Assembly (NCBI RefSeq): GCF_048544455.1
Contig: NC_133537.1
Coordinates: 311,649,738 to 311,713,737, forward strand
DNA length: 64,000 nt
Direction of reading: 5' to 3'
Origin: Silene latifolia
Taxonomy: Eukaryota; Streptophyta; Magnoliopsida; Caryophyllales; Caryophyllaceae
Below are positions 9,932-20,086 of this stretch, piece by piece. Below the pieces are notes generated by a model. It saw nothing but the letters and a program-made list of their open reading frames with translations. It was not told the DNA's origin and did not search any database. Both the position numbers and the translations under genes were made by a program. Position 1 is the first letter of the stretch, and every line of letters begins with the position of its first letter.

Positions 9932-10473
9932 ATGGCTGGTGTATCGGAGCTACAATCACGTTCTCGTTACGCACAGCCTATTACTTGCATTCTCCATAAT
10001 CTCCCGGTTTGTTATGATGTGAATGGAAAGGGTTTAAACCATAATTTTGGTGGTTGACGCAAATGCTTCATGACTCCAGTTTCACTGCGGTTAAAAAAAT
10101 GTACCCTGTGTCTACAAACAAGCAAGGTTTTGTAGGCTTAGCTTTTATCAAGTTTGACAAAGCCAACTACCATGATAGTTTTCGTCAGGCAAGAAAATTA
10201 TGGGCTAGATTTGCGGGGGAAGATGTGGGGAAAGAGGACTTCTATTCGGATGCTAGAGAAAAGGGCCCTTATATATAGGTTGCGACCCATGTTGATCATC
10301 TTCTGCTGAGACATTACAGGAGGCATCACATTCTTGCCACCGTGCCTATGTCATGGGAGAAAGAGGCCATTCCACTTGCGCTACCCGCTGATGATGAAGA
10401 GTCGATCAACGACTTGATCTATGCCGAAATTGGGCATGAAGACTATCTTAATACTTCATCAGATTCTAATTAA
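9932..10473 (+). pseudogene. XS-domain-like ORF inside CACTA element
   Basis: The ATG at 9932 opens a frame with CILHNLPVCYD. A one-base shift near 10045-10055 moves it into the frame of 10054-10278, and after TAG at 10276-10278 the same frame stays open to about 10473. The order of features fits the XS domain of SGS3/IDN2-type plant RNA-silencing proteins: an I-x-N-x-P start, a GFVGLAFIKF strand, an Ala/Arg helix, GKEDFY, then PYI-VAT. The domain binds RNA in those proteins. The ORF lies between two AACGGTT clusters, upstream of TNP2. Family assignment is by eye only. Alternatives are an unknown transposon ORF or a captured host fragment. Confidence 0.5.
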
Positions 10474-10479
10474 GTCTTT

Positions 10480-11168
10480 AATTATTATCTGACATTATGA
10501 GTTGTATTTAGATTATGGTGGTTCTTTGAATTAAAGTTTAATTATTTATGTTATTTGTTAGGTTTTGTGTTACCTCATCCTCTGAAATTCGGAGATAATA
10601 TCACCAGAAAAATTCTTGTGTTCTCCGGGAGTATGGTACTCCTTACACTCAAAGGCAATCCACCAAATAAAATATTATAATGACTAACTTTATACTTATA
10701 ATAATAAAAAAGAATGGAAACGGCATAATAAGATAATAAGAATTGGAACCGTTATAATAATAAGACAAAATGATAACGGTTCTTTGTTAAGACGTTATCA
10801 TATTAAATATATCAACAACGGTTATTTTAAAGTCGTTGTCATATTGCACCAATTAACAACGGTGTTTCTTAAAACCATTGTAAAAACAGATCCACTGTGA
10901 AAACTGAAAAGTTTGTGATTTTAGTTTACCATTGCTAGCCCTATTATTATTCGTTGTTTGACCATTATTCACCTCATGCATGCATGCACAATTACAAAGG
11001 TTCTTATAAGAACCGTCTTAGATTATGTAACTCTAAAAATAAATAAAATTTCAAAGGTATTAATAATAGAATGACTGATGGTGAACAAGTCATCTTTGCC
11101 GTCGTCGCCGTCATTAATCTTTATAGCTTAAAAAAGGTAATCTCATTTTCATAGCTACTGGCTTATAT
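10480..11168. other. CACTA internal spacer with a second AACGGTT cluster
   Basis: Non-coding AT-rich sequence. AACGGTT-type repeats lie at about 10715-10880 in both orientations. The remainder to the TNP2 start shows no recognisable gene. Confidence 0.6.
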
Positions 11169-12494
11169 ATGGGTCGTACTTGGATGATTGATGGTGAAAT
11201 TGGTGATCCCATTTATAATGATGGAATTGCTGAATTTTACAATTTCGTTAGTGAAAATTTTCATCTCCACTCATCAATCCCCAGCACTTGTAATAGATGT
11301 GGTAATATTAGGGTTTTCCCTATCCCAAATGTCAAAATACACTTAGAAAAGAATAGTTTCAGTAGAGATTATAGGTGTTGGATTTTTCATAGAGAATTAG
11401 AGGATGAGGATAGGGAATCTGATACAGAGGTAAATAATCATACACCTGAAGCTGCTGGTTTAGATATAGGGGATGGGGGATATGATGTGTGTGTAAACAA
11501 TCGTTCACCTACACCTGAAGTTGTTTTAGGTGAGAAGTTTGCTGAAGATGATGGATTCGATGATTTTGAAGCTACCGGTGATGGGGAAATAAATGCTGAT
11601 GATTTAATTGATAAATTGAGTCAATCTGAAATGCCTTTATTTACTGGTTGTAAGAAGTATACCAAATTGTCCACGGTGGTAAAGTTATATAACTTGAAGG
11701 GGGAAAATGGGTGGAGTGATAAGAGTTTTACGGATCTTCTAGCTTTGCTATATGACATGCTTCTTGGCGGTAATGTTCTTCCGAGTTGCATATAAGGCTA
11801 AAAAAAGATTAGAGAATTGGGCATGGAATATGAGAAAATACATGCTTGTCCCAATAACTGCGTATTATACCGCAAAGATTATGAGAAATTATCATATTGT
11901 TCACACTGCTCTGTATGGCGTTATAAGACTAAGGAAGGGATCACAGCTAAGGTGTTGTGGTATTTTCCAATAATACCAAGATTCATAAGGACTTATTTGA
12001 ATGAAGAAGATGCAAGAATGTTGACTTGGCATAATAGTGGAAGGATTGAAGATGGAAAGTTAAGACACCCAGTGGATGGTCAATAGTGGAAAGAGTTTGA
12101 CGCTAAATATCTTGACTTCGCCAAAGAAGCAAGGAACTTGCGTCTAGTGCTCTCGACTGATGGAATGAACTCTCATGGAAACATGAGTAACCAACACAGT
12201 ACTTGGCCAGTTGTGTTGGCCATCTATAATTTGCCCCCATGGGTTTGCATGAAACGGAAGTATCTAATGTTGTCTTTATTGATATCTGGCCCTCGACAAC
12301 CTAGAAATGACATAGATGTGTATTTGGAACCACTTTTAGATGATCTGAAGATTCTGTGGGAAAGAGGAATACCAGTGTTTGATGGTTATAAGAAGGAAAG
12401 TTTCAATCTGAGAGCTATATTATTGTGTACAATAACTTATTTTCCAGCGTACGACGATCTTTCTAGACATACTGTAGGAAAGAGGCTTGACCAT

Positions 12495-12527
12495 TGTGTG
12501 TGTGTGTGAGGGGGGGGGGGGGGGGGG
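12495..12527 (+). repeat. TG microsatellite followed by 18 G
   Basis: A (TG)n tract at 12495-12507 is followed by G(18) at 12510-12527. It replaces coding sequence in the middle of TNP2 and shifts the frame. Confidence 0.95.
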
Positions 12528-13251
12528 ATGTTGAATTAGAATATTTGAAGCATTCTCGCAAGCATGTGTACAGGAGAAATCGTCAATGGTTATGCCCTGA
12601 TCATCATTATCGTAAGCTTCACAAGGCATTTAATGGGTGTCCTCAGCAATGTGGGAGTCCTCAGATTTTGAATGGTCATGAAGTGTATGAGAAAGTGAAA
12701 GATATTGAGATAACGTATGGGAAGAAGGGACCTAAGTTGTCTACTCGTGGTTATAAAAAAAACCATATTTTTTTTACCAAACTTCCGTACTGGCGTGACC
12801 TCCCGGTTAGACATTGCCTAGATTTTATACACATTGAAAAGAACGTTTGTGATAATATAATCAATACTCTGCTGAATTTTCTAGGTAGGACAAAAGACAA
12901 CAAGGCAGCTAGGGATGATATGGTTGAGACGGGTATTAGGCCCGAGCTGGCAGTTAAAACAAAAGGAAATCGGACGTTTTTGCCGCCTGCAGCTCATACT
13001 CTTTCAAAAAAGGAGAAAAACGTTTTTTGCAAATGCTTGCATGATATTAAGGTGATAGAGGGCTATTCATCTAATATTAGAAGCCTTGTTTCGTTGCACG
13101 ACCTAAAACTTACTGGTTTAAAGTCACATGACTATCATACATTGTTGTAACAACTACTAGTTGTGGCCGTTTGTTCCATTCTACCTCCAAAGGTTCGACA
13201 TGCTATAATTATATTTTTCTATTTCTTCAAATCAATCAACAATAAATTCAT

Positions 13252-13875
13252 AAATGGAACATACCCAAACATGCCATTATTGCTTGGATCATCATGAATA
13301 ATGGTTTGAATGTGAAGGAAAAACTATGCAAAATAGGATCTTTGTCTGATGATGATTGATTGCCGCTTGATCGTGGGCGTGATGTTGAAACACAGGAACA
13401 TCTATTTTTTGATTGCAGATACAGTCAGAAGGTAATACACCAGATGGAGAACTGGTGTAGATTCCCACTGCAGACTAACAGGAGCATGAGTATGCTGTCA
13501 TCTAAAGGAAGCCTGAAGCAGAAAGTTCAATTCCTGATGATAACTGCATGTTATTATCAGGTTTGGATGCAAAGAAATAGTGCCAGAATGAAGCAAGTGT
13601 TACTTAAGCCAGAGAAAGTAGCTGAACATATCATTGAGGAGATAAAGAGTAGAATCAGAAGGAAGCTCACGAAGCCTGTTTCGAGTACTGAGAAAAAATG
13701 GCTGGCAAAATGGGGTGTCCTAGGAGTGTGCTAGCAGCATGTGTAGGCAAAAGAATGTGTATGCATATTTGTTTTGGTTAGCTAAGGCTTTTTGATGTTT
13801 ACTGTTGCATGATATCCTCTTGTAATTAGACTTTTTGTTTTGATATTAATATATTCTCACATTTCACCAAAAAAA
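13252..13875 (+). mobile_element. 5'-truncated L1-type LINE, TSD AACAATAAATTCAT
   Basis: AACAATAAATTCAT at 13238-13251 is repeated at 13876-13889 directly after an A-rich tail, which defines the insertion. The body is the 3' end of a LINE ORF2. An open stretch (13360-13734) carries the ETQEHLFFDC part of the RVT zinc-binding domain and a basic C-terminus. Its 3' end (ATTAATATATTCTCACATTTC, then A-run) resembles that of the longer LINE at 18720-23571. It interrupts the DUF4218 part of TNP2. Confidence 0.9.
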
Positions 13876-15045
13876 AACAATAAATTCATTGATCCCAATG
13901 AAACGAAAACTTTGCAGGACATCCTCGTCACCAGTCTTTGTCAATTTGAAATGTATTTTCCTCCCTCATTTTTCACTATCATGGTTTATTTGACTGTCCA
14001 CCTAGTTCGGGAGGTTTTGTATCTCGGGCCAGTGTATTGGAGATATCAGTACCCATTCGAATAATTGATGAAAGTTTACAAGGATTACACATCTAATAGG
14101 TATCATCCAGAGGGGTGTATTCCTGAGCGAGCAATTATCGATGAAGCTCTTTCGTATTGTTACTCGTACCTCTCCTTGGATGAGTTAATTGGAGCTCCTA
14201 CGAATCGTCATAGTGATTGGATGAATGGAAAAGGTGTAAGGGGTCGTGTTTCCAAGGATATGTCATCTGACATGCGACATAGAGCTCATACATACATTCT
14301 TTTTAACGATGATCTTGTCCAGCCTTACAGTATGGAACACCAACGTTACCTTAAGGGAAAACACCCTCATAAGAACGAAAGGTGGTATGTAAATGAGCAA
14401 TATAAGCAATTTAGTGACTGGTTTAAGGATACTATTTACGATGATGACAACCCAATTGATTATTGCTCATCCAGCCTACGACATCTCGCTTTCGGTCCTG
14501 TTGCTAGTGCAACTTTTTATAGTGGGTATGCGATCAATGGGTACACTTTCTACACCCGCATTCAAGATGAGGCGAGCACAATGCAAAACAGGGGAGTTTG
14601 CGTAGATTCCGAGGCAATATACTTTGCTAGTTCAAAGGATAAAAATCCTATTTTGGGTACAATGCAATATTATGGAGTTATTCAAGAGATATTTATTTTA
14701 GACTACATGGATTTTGAGATACCTCTATTTCGGTGAAAGTGGGTTGACAACAACAATGGTGTTATAAAGGATGATTTAAGATTCACATTAGTAAATTTTG
14801 GCAAGGTTGGAAACAAAGACGATCCTCTTATATTAGCGTCACAAGCAAAACAAGTGTTTTATGTTACTGATCCTATGGATAAGAAGTGGTCAGTTGTTCT
14901 ATCTTGCCATCATCGAATTCCAGATAATGAAGACGTCGAATTTGAAGGACTTGATCACAGTGCTATATCGCAATTTGGTAATGATATTAAAAATGTTTAC
15001 ATTCCTAACATATATACACGAGATGATCATGATGAAGGTATTTAG

Positions 15046-15896
15046 GTTAATGAAGAGAGTAGCAAATCCAAAAAACGTTCCCGGTAGCCGTGAAATATTA
15101 ACAATCCAAACAAGATATCTTACGTCATGTGTAATTATTGTCTTGCTGTTATATATCAAACTGTTGTTGTAAACTTTTTCTGCTGTTACAGCGGGCGGGT
15201 TAGGGAAAAATCGTACCAAATGATGCTTTATTTCTTGGCGATAAAATCAAACAAAATGAATTATAGTTATACCTAAACCATTGTTCAGGACGTGTACAGT
15301 TATAACAGTTCAGCCGTTGTTATCTATATAAAAATGATGCTTTATTTCTTGGCGGTAAAATCAAACAAAATGAAATATAAAATAAAACGGTTATACCTAA
15401 ACCGTTGTTCAGGACGTATACAGTTATAACGGTTTAGACCATTGTTATGTATACAAAAATGATGCTTTATCTCATGGCGGTAAAATCAAACAAAATGAAA
15501 ATATTTAAGACAACGGTTATTTTTGACCCGTTGTAGATAGTACTAATCAATTACGGTTTCAAACAAAACCGTTGTTTGTTTGGAAACAAAATACAACGGT
15601 TTTTCTTATACCGTGTTTATTACTTTCCATTAAACAAAGTCTTGCAAGTGTTGTATTATTCACACATATATACTCTGAGCTTCCCCTCCCCCACATAATA
15701 TCCTCAAACACTGAGCTTCCCCTCAACCACCAGCCTACCCCATCGTCGTCGCAGTCATCGTCATCATCGCCGTTGCCGCCACCAGATCAATCCGGATTCT
15801 CCTCTTTAAAGAAGTAATAAACCCTTCTCTCTAGAGATTTGTTTGTTATTATAAGTATGCATTGTTATTATTTGGTTATTAATTTCTGCTTTAGAT
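15046..15896. other. CACTA spacer between TNP2 and TNPA-Ulp1 genes
   Basis: Contains a third AACGGTT-type cluster at about 15230-15610, with a repeated block around AAAATGATGCTTTAT-CTTGGCGGTAAAATC (about 15213, 15330 and 15455). It is followed by a pyrimidine-rich, leader-like segment before the ATG at 15897. No coding sequence recognised. Confidence 0.65.
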
Positions 15897-16113
15897 ATGG
15901 TCGAAAAGCGGAAAAGAAACGATGGAAATGCCTCAGGCGACGACTCAGGTGATGAGAATAATTTGCAACACACTGCGGGTCGAATGCGCCACAGGGTTTC
16001 CCTAGAAGCAATAAATTCAAAGATACCTAATCCTTTACAATGGAATAAAGATACGGGGCTGCCATATGGTGAGAATGTCGGGTATTTTCCGAGTTAGATT
16101 GGTTGTTGTGTAA
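15897..16113 (+). pseudogene. TNPA-like/Ulp1 gene, 5' exon, cut by Athila element
   Basis: The ATG at 15897 opens a basic, charged N-terminus (KRKRND, then DDSGDE), with a TAG at 16095-16097. The frame continues to 16113, where the Athila LTR begins. Counting one copy of the TGTAA duplication, the frame runs on into 31366 (RQYVPLGTPRIGEL) and reaches a GTATGT donor near 31446. So the retroelement landed inside an exon. See 31366-34395 for domains and role. Confidence 0.75.
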
Positions 16114-17542
16114 TGACACGGCTGTCGCAACCCTATCAAAAATAAAACCAACCGGTCTCTATAAAATGTAGTAGAGGCAGTCGGGTATCGAATCCACATG
16201 GAGATGGGAATTTTGTATGCTAACTAAGTCTATCTAAGTAACTGTTTCTTGGGGTTTTGATTATTTTGGCTCTAAACTACGAATATATAAGGGATGAGAG
16301 CAGAGAGGGAACAAGGACTAAACTTTAAGGAAGTTGACAAATAGAGAGACATAGCTAGGACAGTCGGTTCACCATGGTTTTCTTGGAGTCCAATCTAGGG
16401 TCATAGGTCAGCATAAACTCGATCTGCAGGGTAATGAAAAGGTCCTTTCGGTTCGCTATTCGCCCTAAAACATTACTAACTTAGCTTTCACCCTCATTAG
16501 AATGCCCTAATTTCATTGCAAGTCTTACCCCTTCCAATCTCTTGATCGAGGTCAAGATGTACCAAATCAATTAGCTAAATGCGTCGACTCAAGCAACTAA
16601 TCGCTATTAAATGCAATGATTAACAACACAGACCCAATTTGTACCAAGCCCTAATCACCTATTCATAATCTCTCTAATTACCATGGCTTACCTATGTCCT
16701 AGCATATAAGATTAGTTACGCATAAAGAGATTTGTGAAATCAATAACAATAAAAGAGATAATTAAATTGAACATTCTAATTACTAATAGAAACAATGTTG
16801 ATGTAGAAGAAGGAAGAGATGATAAATAACAAATAAGTGCAATAGAATAAAGATCAAAATTAAAGAACGAAAATACCGAGTACAATGAGTTCCTAAGGTG
16901 CCAAGTTCTAGGTCTCAAGAGTAGAGAATAAAAATGAGAGAGAAAGGTTTTCAGATCCAAAAGTAAGAGATAAAAAAAGACATGTCTTGTTCTACTGCCG
17001 TCGTCCTATTTATTCTAAGATAGAAAATAAAATATCCTTGCGTAAAAATATCCTCACGGCAGAAACTACTCGATCGAGTAGAATGAAACCACACGATCGA
17101 GTAAAATCAAGATCACACAACTCGATCGAGGACAATAAGTACTCGATCGAGGAACCTAGAAAACGCCCTTCTCGACCAAGTACAGTAGTTACTCGATCGA
17201 GAATCTTCAGCAGAAAAAGCATTCGATCGACCAGTTTGCAGCGGCCAACTTAGTCGATCGAGCTGTGCTAGCGTGGACGAACTCAAAACACCTTCCGATG
17301 CCACTTCACGCATCTCTAAGTGACAGATTCCAAGCTCCGATTCTTCTTTCTCCAAAATGCATGCAATTGGGACAGGTTCAGGCTCGATTTTGCTCCTTTC
17401 CGGTTCATACCTGCAAATAATACAAGACAAACCAAAGTGGACTATTCGGGGGACAATTGTAGCTAGATGCCATATAAATAACAATTGTAGCTATATGCCA
17501 CATAAATATAGGGTAAAAACCTTATACAGAATACACGCATCA
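16114..17542 (-). repeat. 3' LTR of Athila element (left copy)
   Basis: 1429 bp, TGACACGG at 16114 to GCATCA at 17542. It has the CTCGATCGAG array at about 17068-17265 and a duplicated stretch near 17460-17505 that is absent from the other LTR. Confidence 0.92.
17068..17265. repeat. CTCGATCGAG palindrome array, left LTR
   Basis: About eight exact or near-exact copies of the 10-bp palindrome, spaced roughly 20-30 bp apart, in otherwise non-repetitive sequence. Confidence 0.9.
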
Positions 17543-18719
17543 AACCTCCCCAAACAAAACCTTTCCTTGCCCCCAAGCAAACTATAAATTCAACTAGGAA
17601 CAACTAGTGGAACGAGGCCAACTCACCAGCTACAAATCGTCCACCAAAACCAATTTAATTCAACAAATCAACAAAATGGCAATGAGTCAAAAGCAAACGA
17701 GTTAGATCAAAGTTTGAAACTACTGAACCGTCAACCTTGCAAGACTCATATATATCGAACTCTCACGGGTCGCTCATCACACATTTCAAGCTTAAGGTGA
17801 GTATAATTTTGTAAGATAGAAAGAAATAAAGCCGCTCACCTAACTTCGACCTATAAGAACATGCATGCAATCTAACATAAAACCAATTTCTACTAACCGT
17901 ACATATGCATTCCAACCAATCAGGACCAAGACACACGCCGAGGACTTACATATAATGTGAGGTGAGGTAATTGGGTAAGAAGGGGCAAAATTAATTTGGA
18001 TAAGTGGAGGTAAAGCCAAGCTAGTACAAGCATAACCAAATAGTAAACTCATTCCGCTTCACTACTCAATACAAAACGTAAAACCGTGCCATTGTGGCAA
18101 AAGATCACTCACACCAACAAAAGACTCCCCATGAAAAATAATGATAAGCATGGGAGTCATAATCAGTAACATTTCACATGATTCTTTTTTTTCTTCTTCT
18201 TTTGCCTTCTTTCAATTTTCTCTTTTTTTTCACATTTCTTTCTCATTTCATTTTTCGTCTTTTTCAATTCATACTACCAACTTCAAATCTTTCAAAGCGA
18301 GCCAAATTGACATGGATAATAGCATACCCACAGAAAAACACTAAACTAGCTTGACAGGGCAAGCTAAAATTTAGGTGTAGTTAGGGGGTCAGAAGGCAAA
18401 TTTGGCTAATGTGAAGTTTATGGGTAGTAATGAAAGAAGGGTTGTAAATTACCTCTCCACATGTGTCACCGCCGCAAACCGAATGCATACAGGTACCGAG
18501 AAAAGAGCGTCATGTTTGTGCAAATTAATGTTACATGTCTTATAGTGAGTACTACGCGCATCCTAAATGAAACTGGTCAAGAATGTCACCAGTTTATCAA
18601 GCTCTAAATCTTAAAATGTATATGTAGCTTGCCAATATTAGAGTCAAGTCTATTCGTTCAGTTGAGTTTAAACAAAAACTCGTAGATTATGCAAATGACT
18701 ATGCCACTAAAAATATTGA
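17543..18719 (-). other. Athila 3' non-coding region with polypurine tract
   Basis: Next to the LTR the minus strand reads GTTTGGGGAGGTT (17555-17543), the polypurine tract. Slightly upstream is TTGCTTGGGGGCAAG, a purine-rich hairpin. The rest is non-coding and includes a T/C-rich stretch at about 18185-18290. No gene seen. Confidence 0.7.
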
Positions 18720-18799
18720 TAATAATGAGGAGTCTTTTCCACGTTTAGAGAGATGAGAGAGAAACTTCAGGCGATTTAGGGTTCTTCTTTTCTTCTGCA

Positions 18800-20086
18800 A
18801 TGGCACGAACTAAACGAAATTACCCTAAATCTAGTAGAATAATTAGAGTAGTAAATCCTAATAATTCACAAAAATCACAAAAATCACAAACTAATACTAA
18901 TACGCCAAATAATAATTCTCGTGGATCGCGATTTCGTCTCATTGATCATGATGAGGATGTTCTTCTGGGGATTAATCATCCGGATGAACACATACATGAG
19001 AACGAGTCGATAATCCGTCCATACAATTTGAGCAATGTTATGGACTCTATCTCCGAGGAAGGGAGTGGTGATGATTCTGATTGGACGGAGGTTCCTCGTA
19101 GGGCTCATTCCTCTGATTCTGAGACTTCGACGGTAAGACCTTTACAACTCACTTCTGAGGATGTAGATTCTGAATTGAATTTCTGGTCAACTGCGCTGTA
19201 CTGTTATGTCTTGGGGGCAAACCCTCCATTTAAAGTAATTGATGGTTTTATCAAAAGAATTTGGGGGTATACTGGGTATGATAAGATTTCTTTTAACTCA
19301 AATGGAACATTCCTTGTGAGATTTCCATCTGAGGAAATGAAAACTCGTGTATTACAGGCTGGCCCGATATTCTTTGATAATAAACCTGTGGTGGTTAAGG
19401 AATGGACTCCAGATGTAAAAATGGTAAAGGAAGCTATAGATGTGGTTCCAATATGGATTCGCTTTTATGGTCTACCTCTGAAATTCTGGGGTAATGCTTT
19501 GATGAAGATTGCTAGCCTTGTGGGGAAACCTGTTAGGTGTGACAGTAATACCTTATTAAAAACATTCCTTGGTCATGCTCGTATCATGGTGGAAGTTAAG
19601 ATTGGGGATGCTTTACCTGATGTTATACAATTTGCTGATGAACTTGATAATATGCATAGGCAAATTGTACACTATGAATGGAAGCCTGTGTTATGCTCTG
19701 ACTGCAAGGTGTTGGGTCATATAGCACGGGACTGTAGGAAAAGGAAAGGGCCTGTGCAGGGGAAGAAGATGTGGGTACCTAAGAAAGTTCTTGTACCTCC
19801 CCCACCTCCTGCTGTGGATACTGTGGTTGTAGGTACTTCTGGTCCAGTGGTTGCACAACCTAGTGCTGTTCCTAGGATGGAGGGCTTAGGAGGTATGATT
19901 ACTCCTATGCCTTTTGGATTCAATTCTTTCACTCCTGCAAGGATCATCACCAAACTCACAAGGCAAGGGGGTATCTTTGGGAGTGGCAGAAAAACTTTCA
20001 CTGAGGTGTTGGAGCATTCAGTTCAGTATAGGAGAGTCCTTGAGGGGGATATGGAATGTAGTTCCTCAAGGATTGAGAATGGGTAG
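18800..20086 (+). CDS. LINE ORF1, nucleic-acid-binding protein
   Basis: An open frame of 428 codons. Residues 1-45 are basic and Ser/Asn-rich, followed by an acidic segment. The middle (about residues 130-290) is a DUF4283-type domain (FWSTALYCYVLG, VVPIWIRFYGLPLKFW). A CCHC knuckle, CSDCKVLGHIARDC, lies at about residues 299-312, followed by a basic patch and a proline-rich tail. Plant L1 ORF1 proteins of this kind bind the element RNA. Its stop overlaps the ORF2 start by 8 nt (20079-20086). No break is seen. Confidence 0.9.
   Translation: MARTKRNYPKSSRIIRVVNPNNSQKSQKSQTNTNTPNNNSRGSRFRLIDHDEDVLLGINHPDEHIHENESIIRPYNLSNVMDSISEEGSGDDSDWTEVPRRAHSSDSETSTVRPLQLTSEDVDSELNFWSTALYCYVLGANPPFKVIDGFIKRIWGYTGYDKISFNSNGTFLVRFPSEEMKTRVLQAGPIFFDNKPVVVKEWTPDVKMVKEAIDVVPIWIRFYGLPLKFWGNALMKIASLVGKPVRCDSNTLLKTFLGHARIMVEVKIGDALPDVIQFADELDNMHRQIVHYEWKPVLCSDCKVLGHIARDCRKRKGPVQGKKMWVPKKVLVPPPPPAVDTVVVGTSGPVVAQPSAVPRMEGLGGMITPMPFGFNSFTPARIITKLTRQGGIFGSGRKTFTEVLEHSVQYRRVLEGDMECSSSRIENG

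Larger units (their letters stand above)
11169..15045 (+). pseudogene. CACTA transposase TNP2, broken by stops, frameshifts and a LINE
   Basis: Encodes the DNA-cutting transposase of CACTA elements. In order: an N-terminal transposase-associated domain (11169-11420; TWMIDG, CNRCGN, W-I-F-HREL), the Transposase_21 core (about 11800-13000; CPNNCVLYRKDYE, HPVDGQ, LVLSTDGMNSHG, LPPW, LPYWRDLPVRHCLD), DUF4218 (about 13060-14170; SHDYHTLL, FPPSFFTIMVYLTVHL, YRYQYPFE-like) and DUF4216 (about 14480-15045). Disruptions are stops after 11793, after 12083 and near 12508, a TG/poly-G tract at 12495-12527, a LINE fragment at 13252-13875, TAA after YPFE at 14062 and TGA at 14734. ATG 11169 is the natural start from the domain position. 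Confidence 0.9.

Noticed and set aside
18141-18344. Phe/Ser-rich ORF
   Set aside because: It comes from a T/C-rich non-coding tract in the Athila 3' region, with no homology signal.
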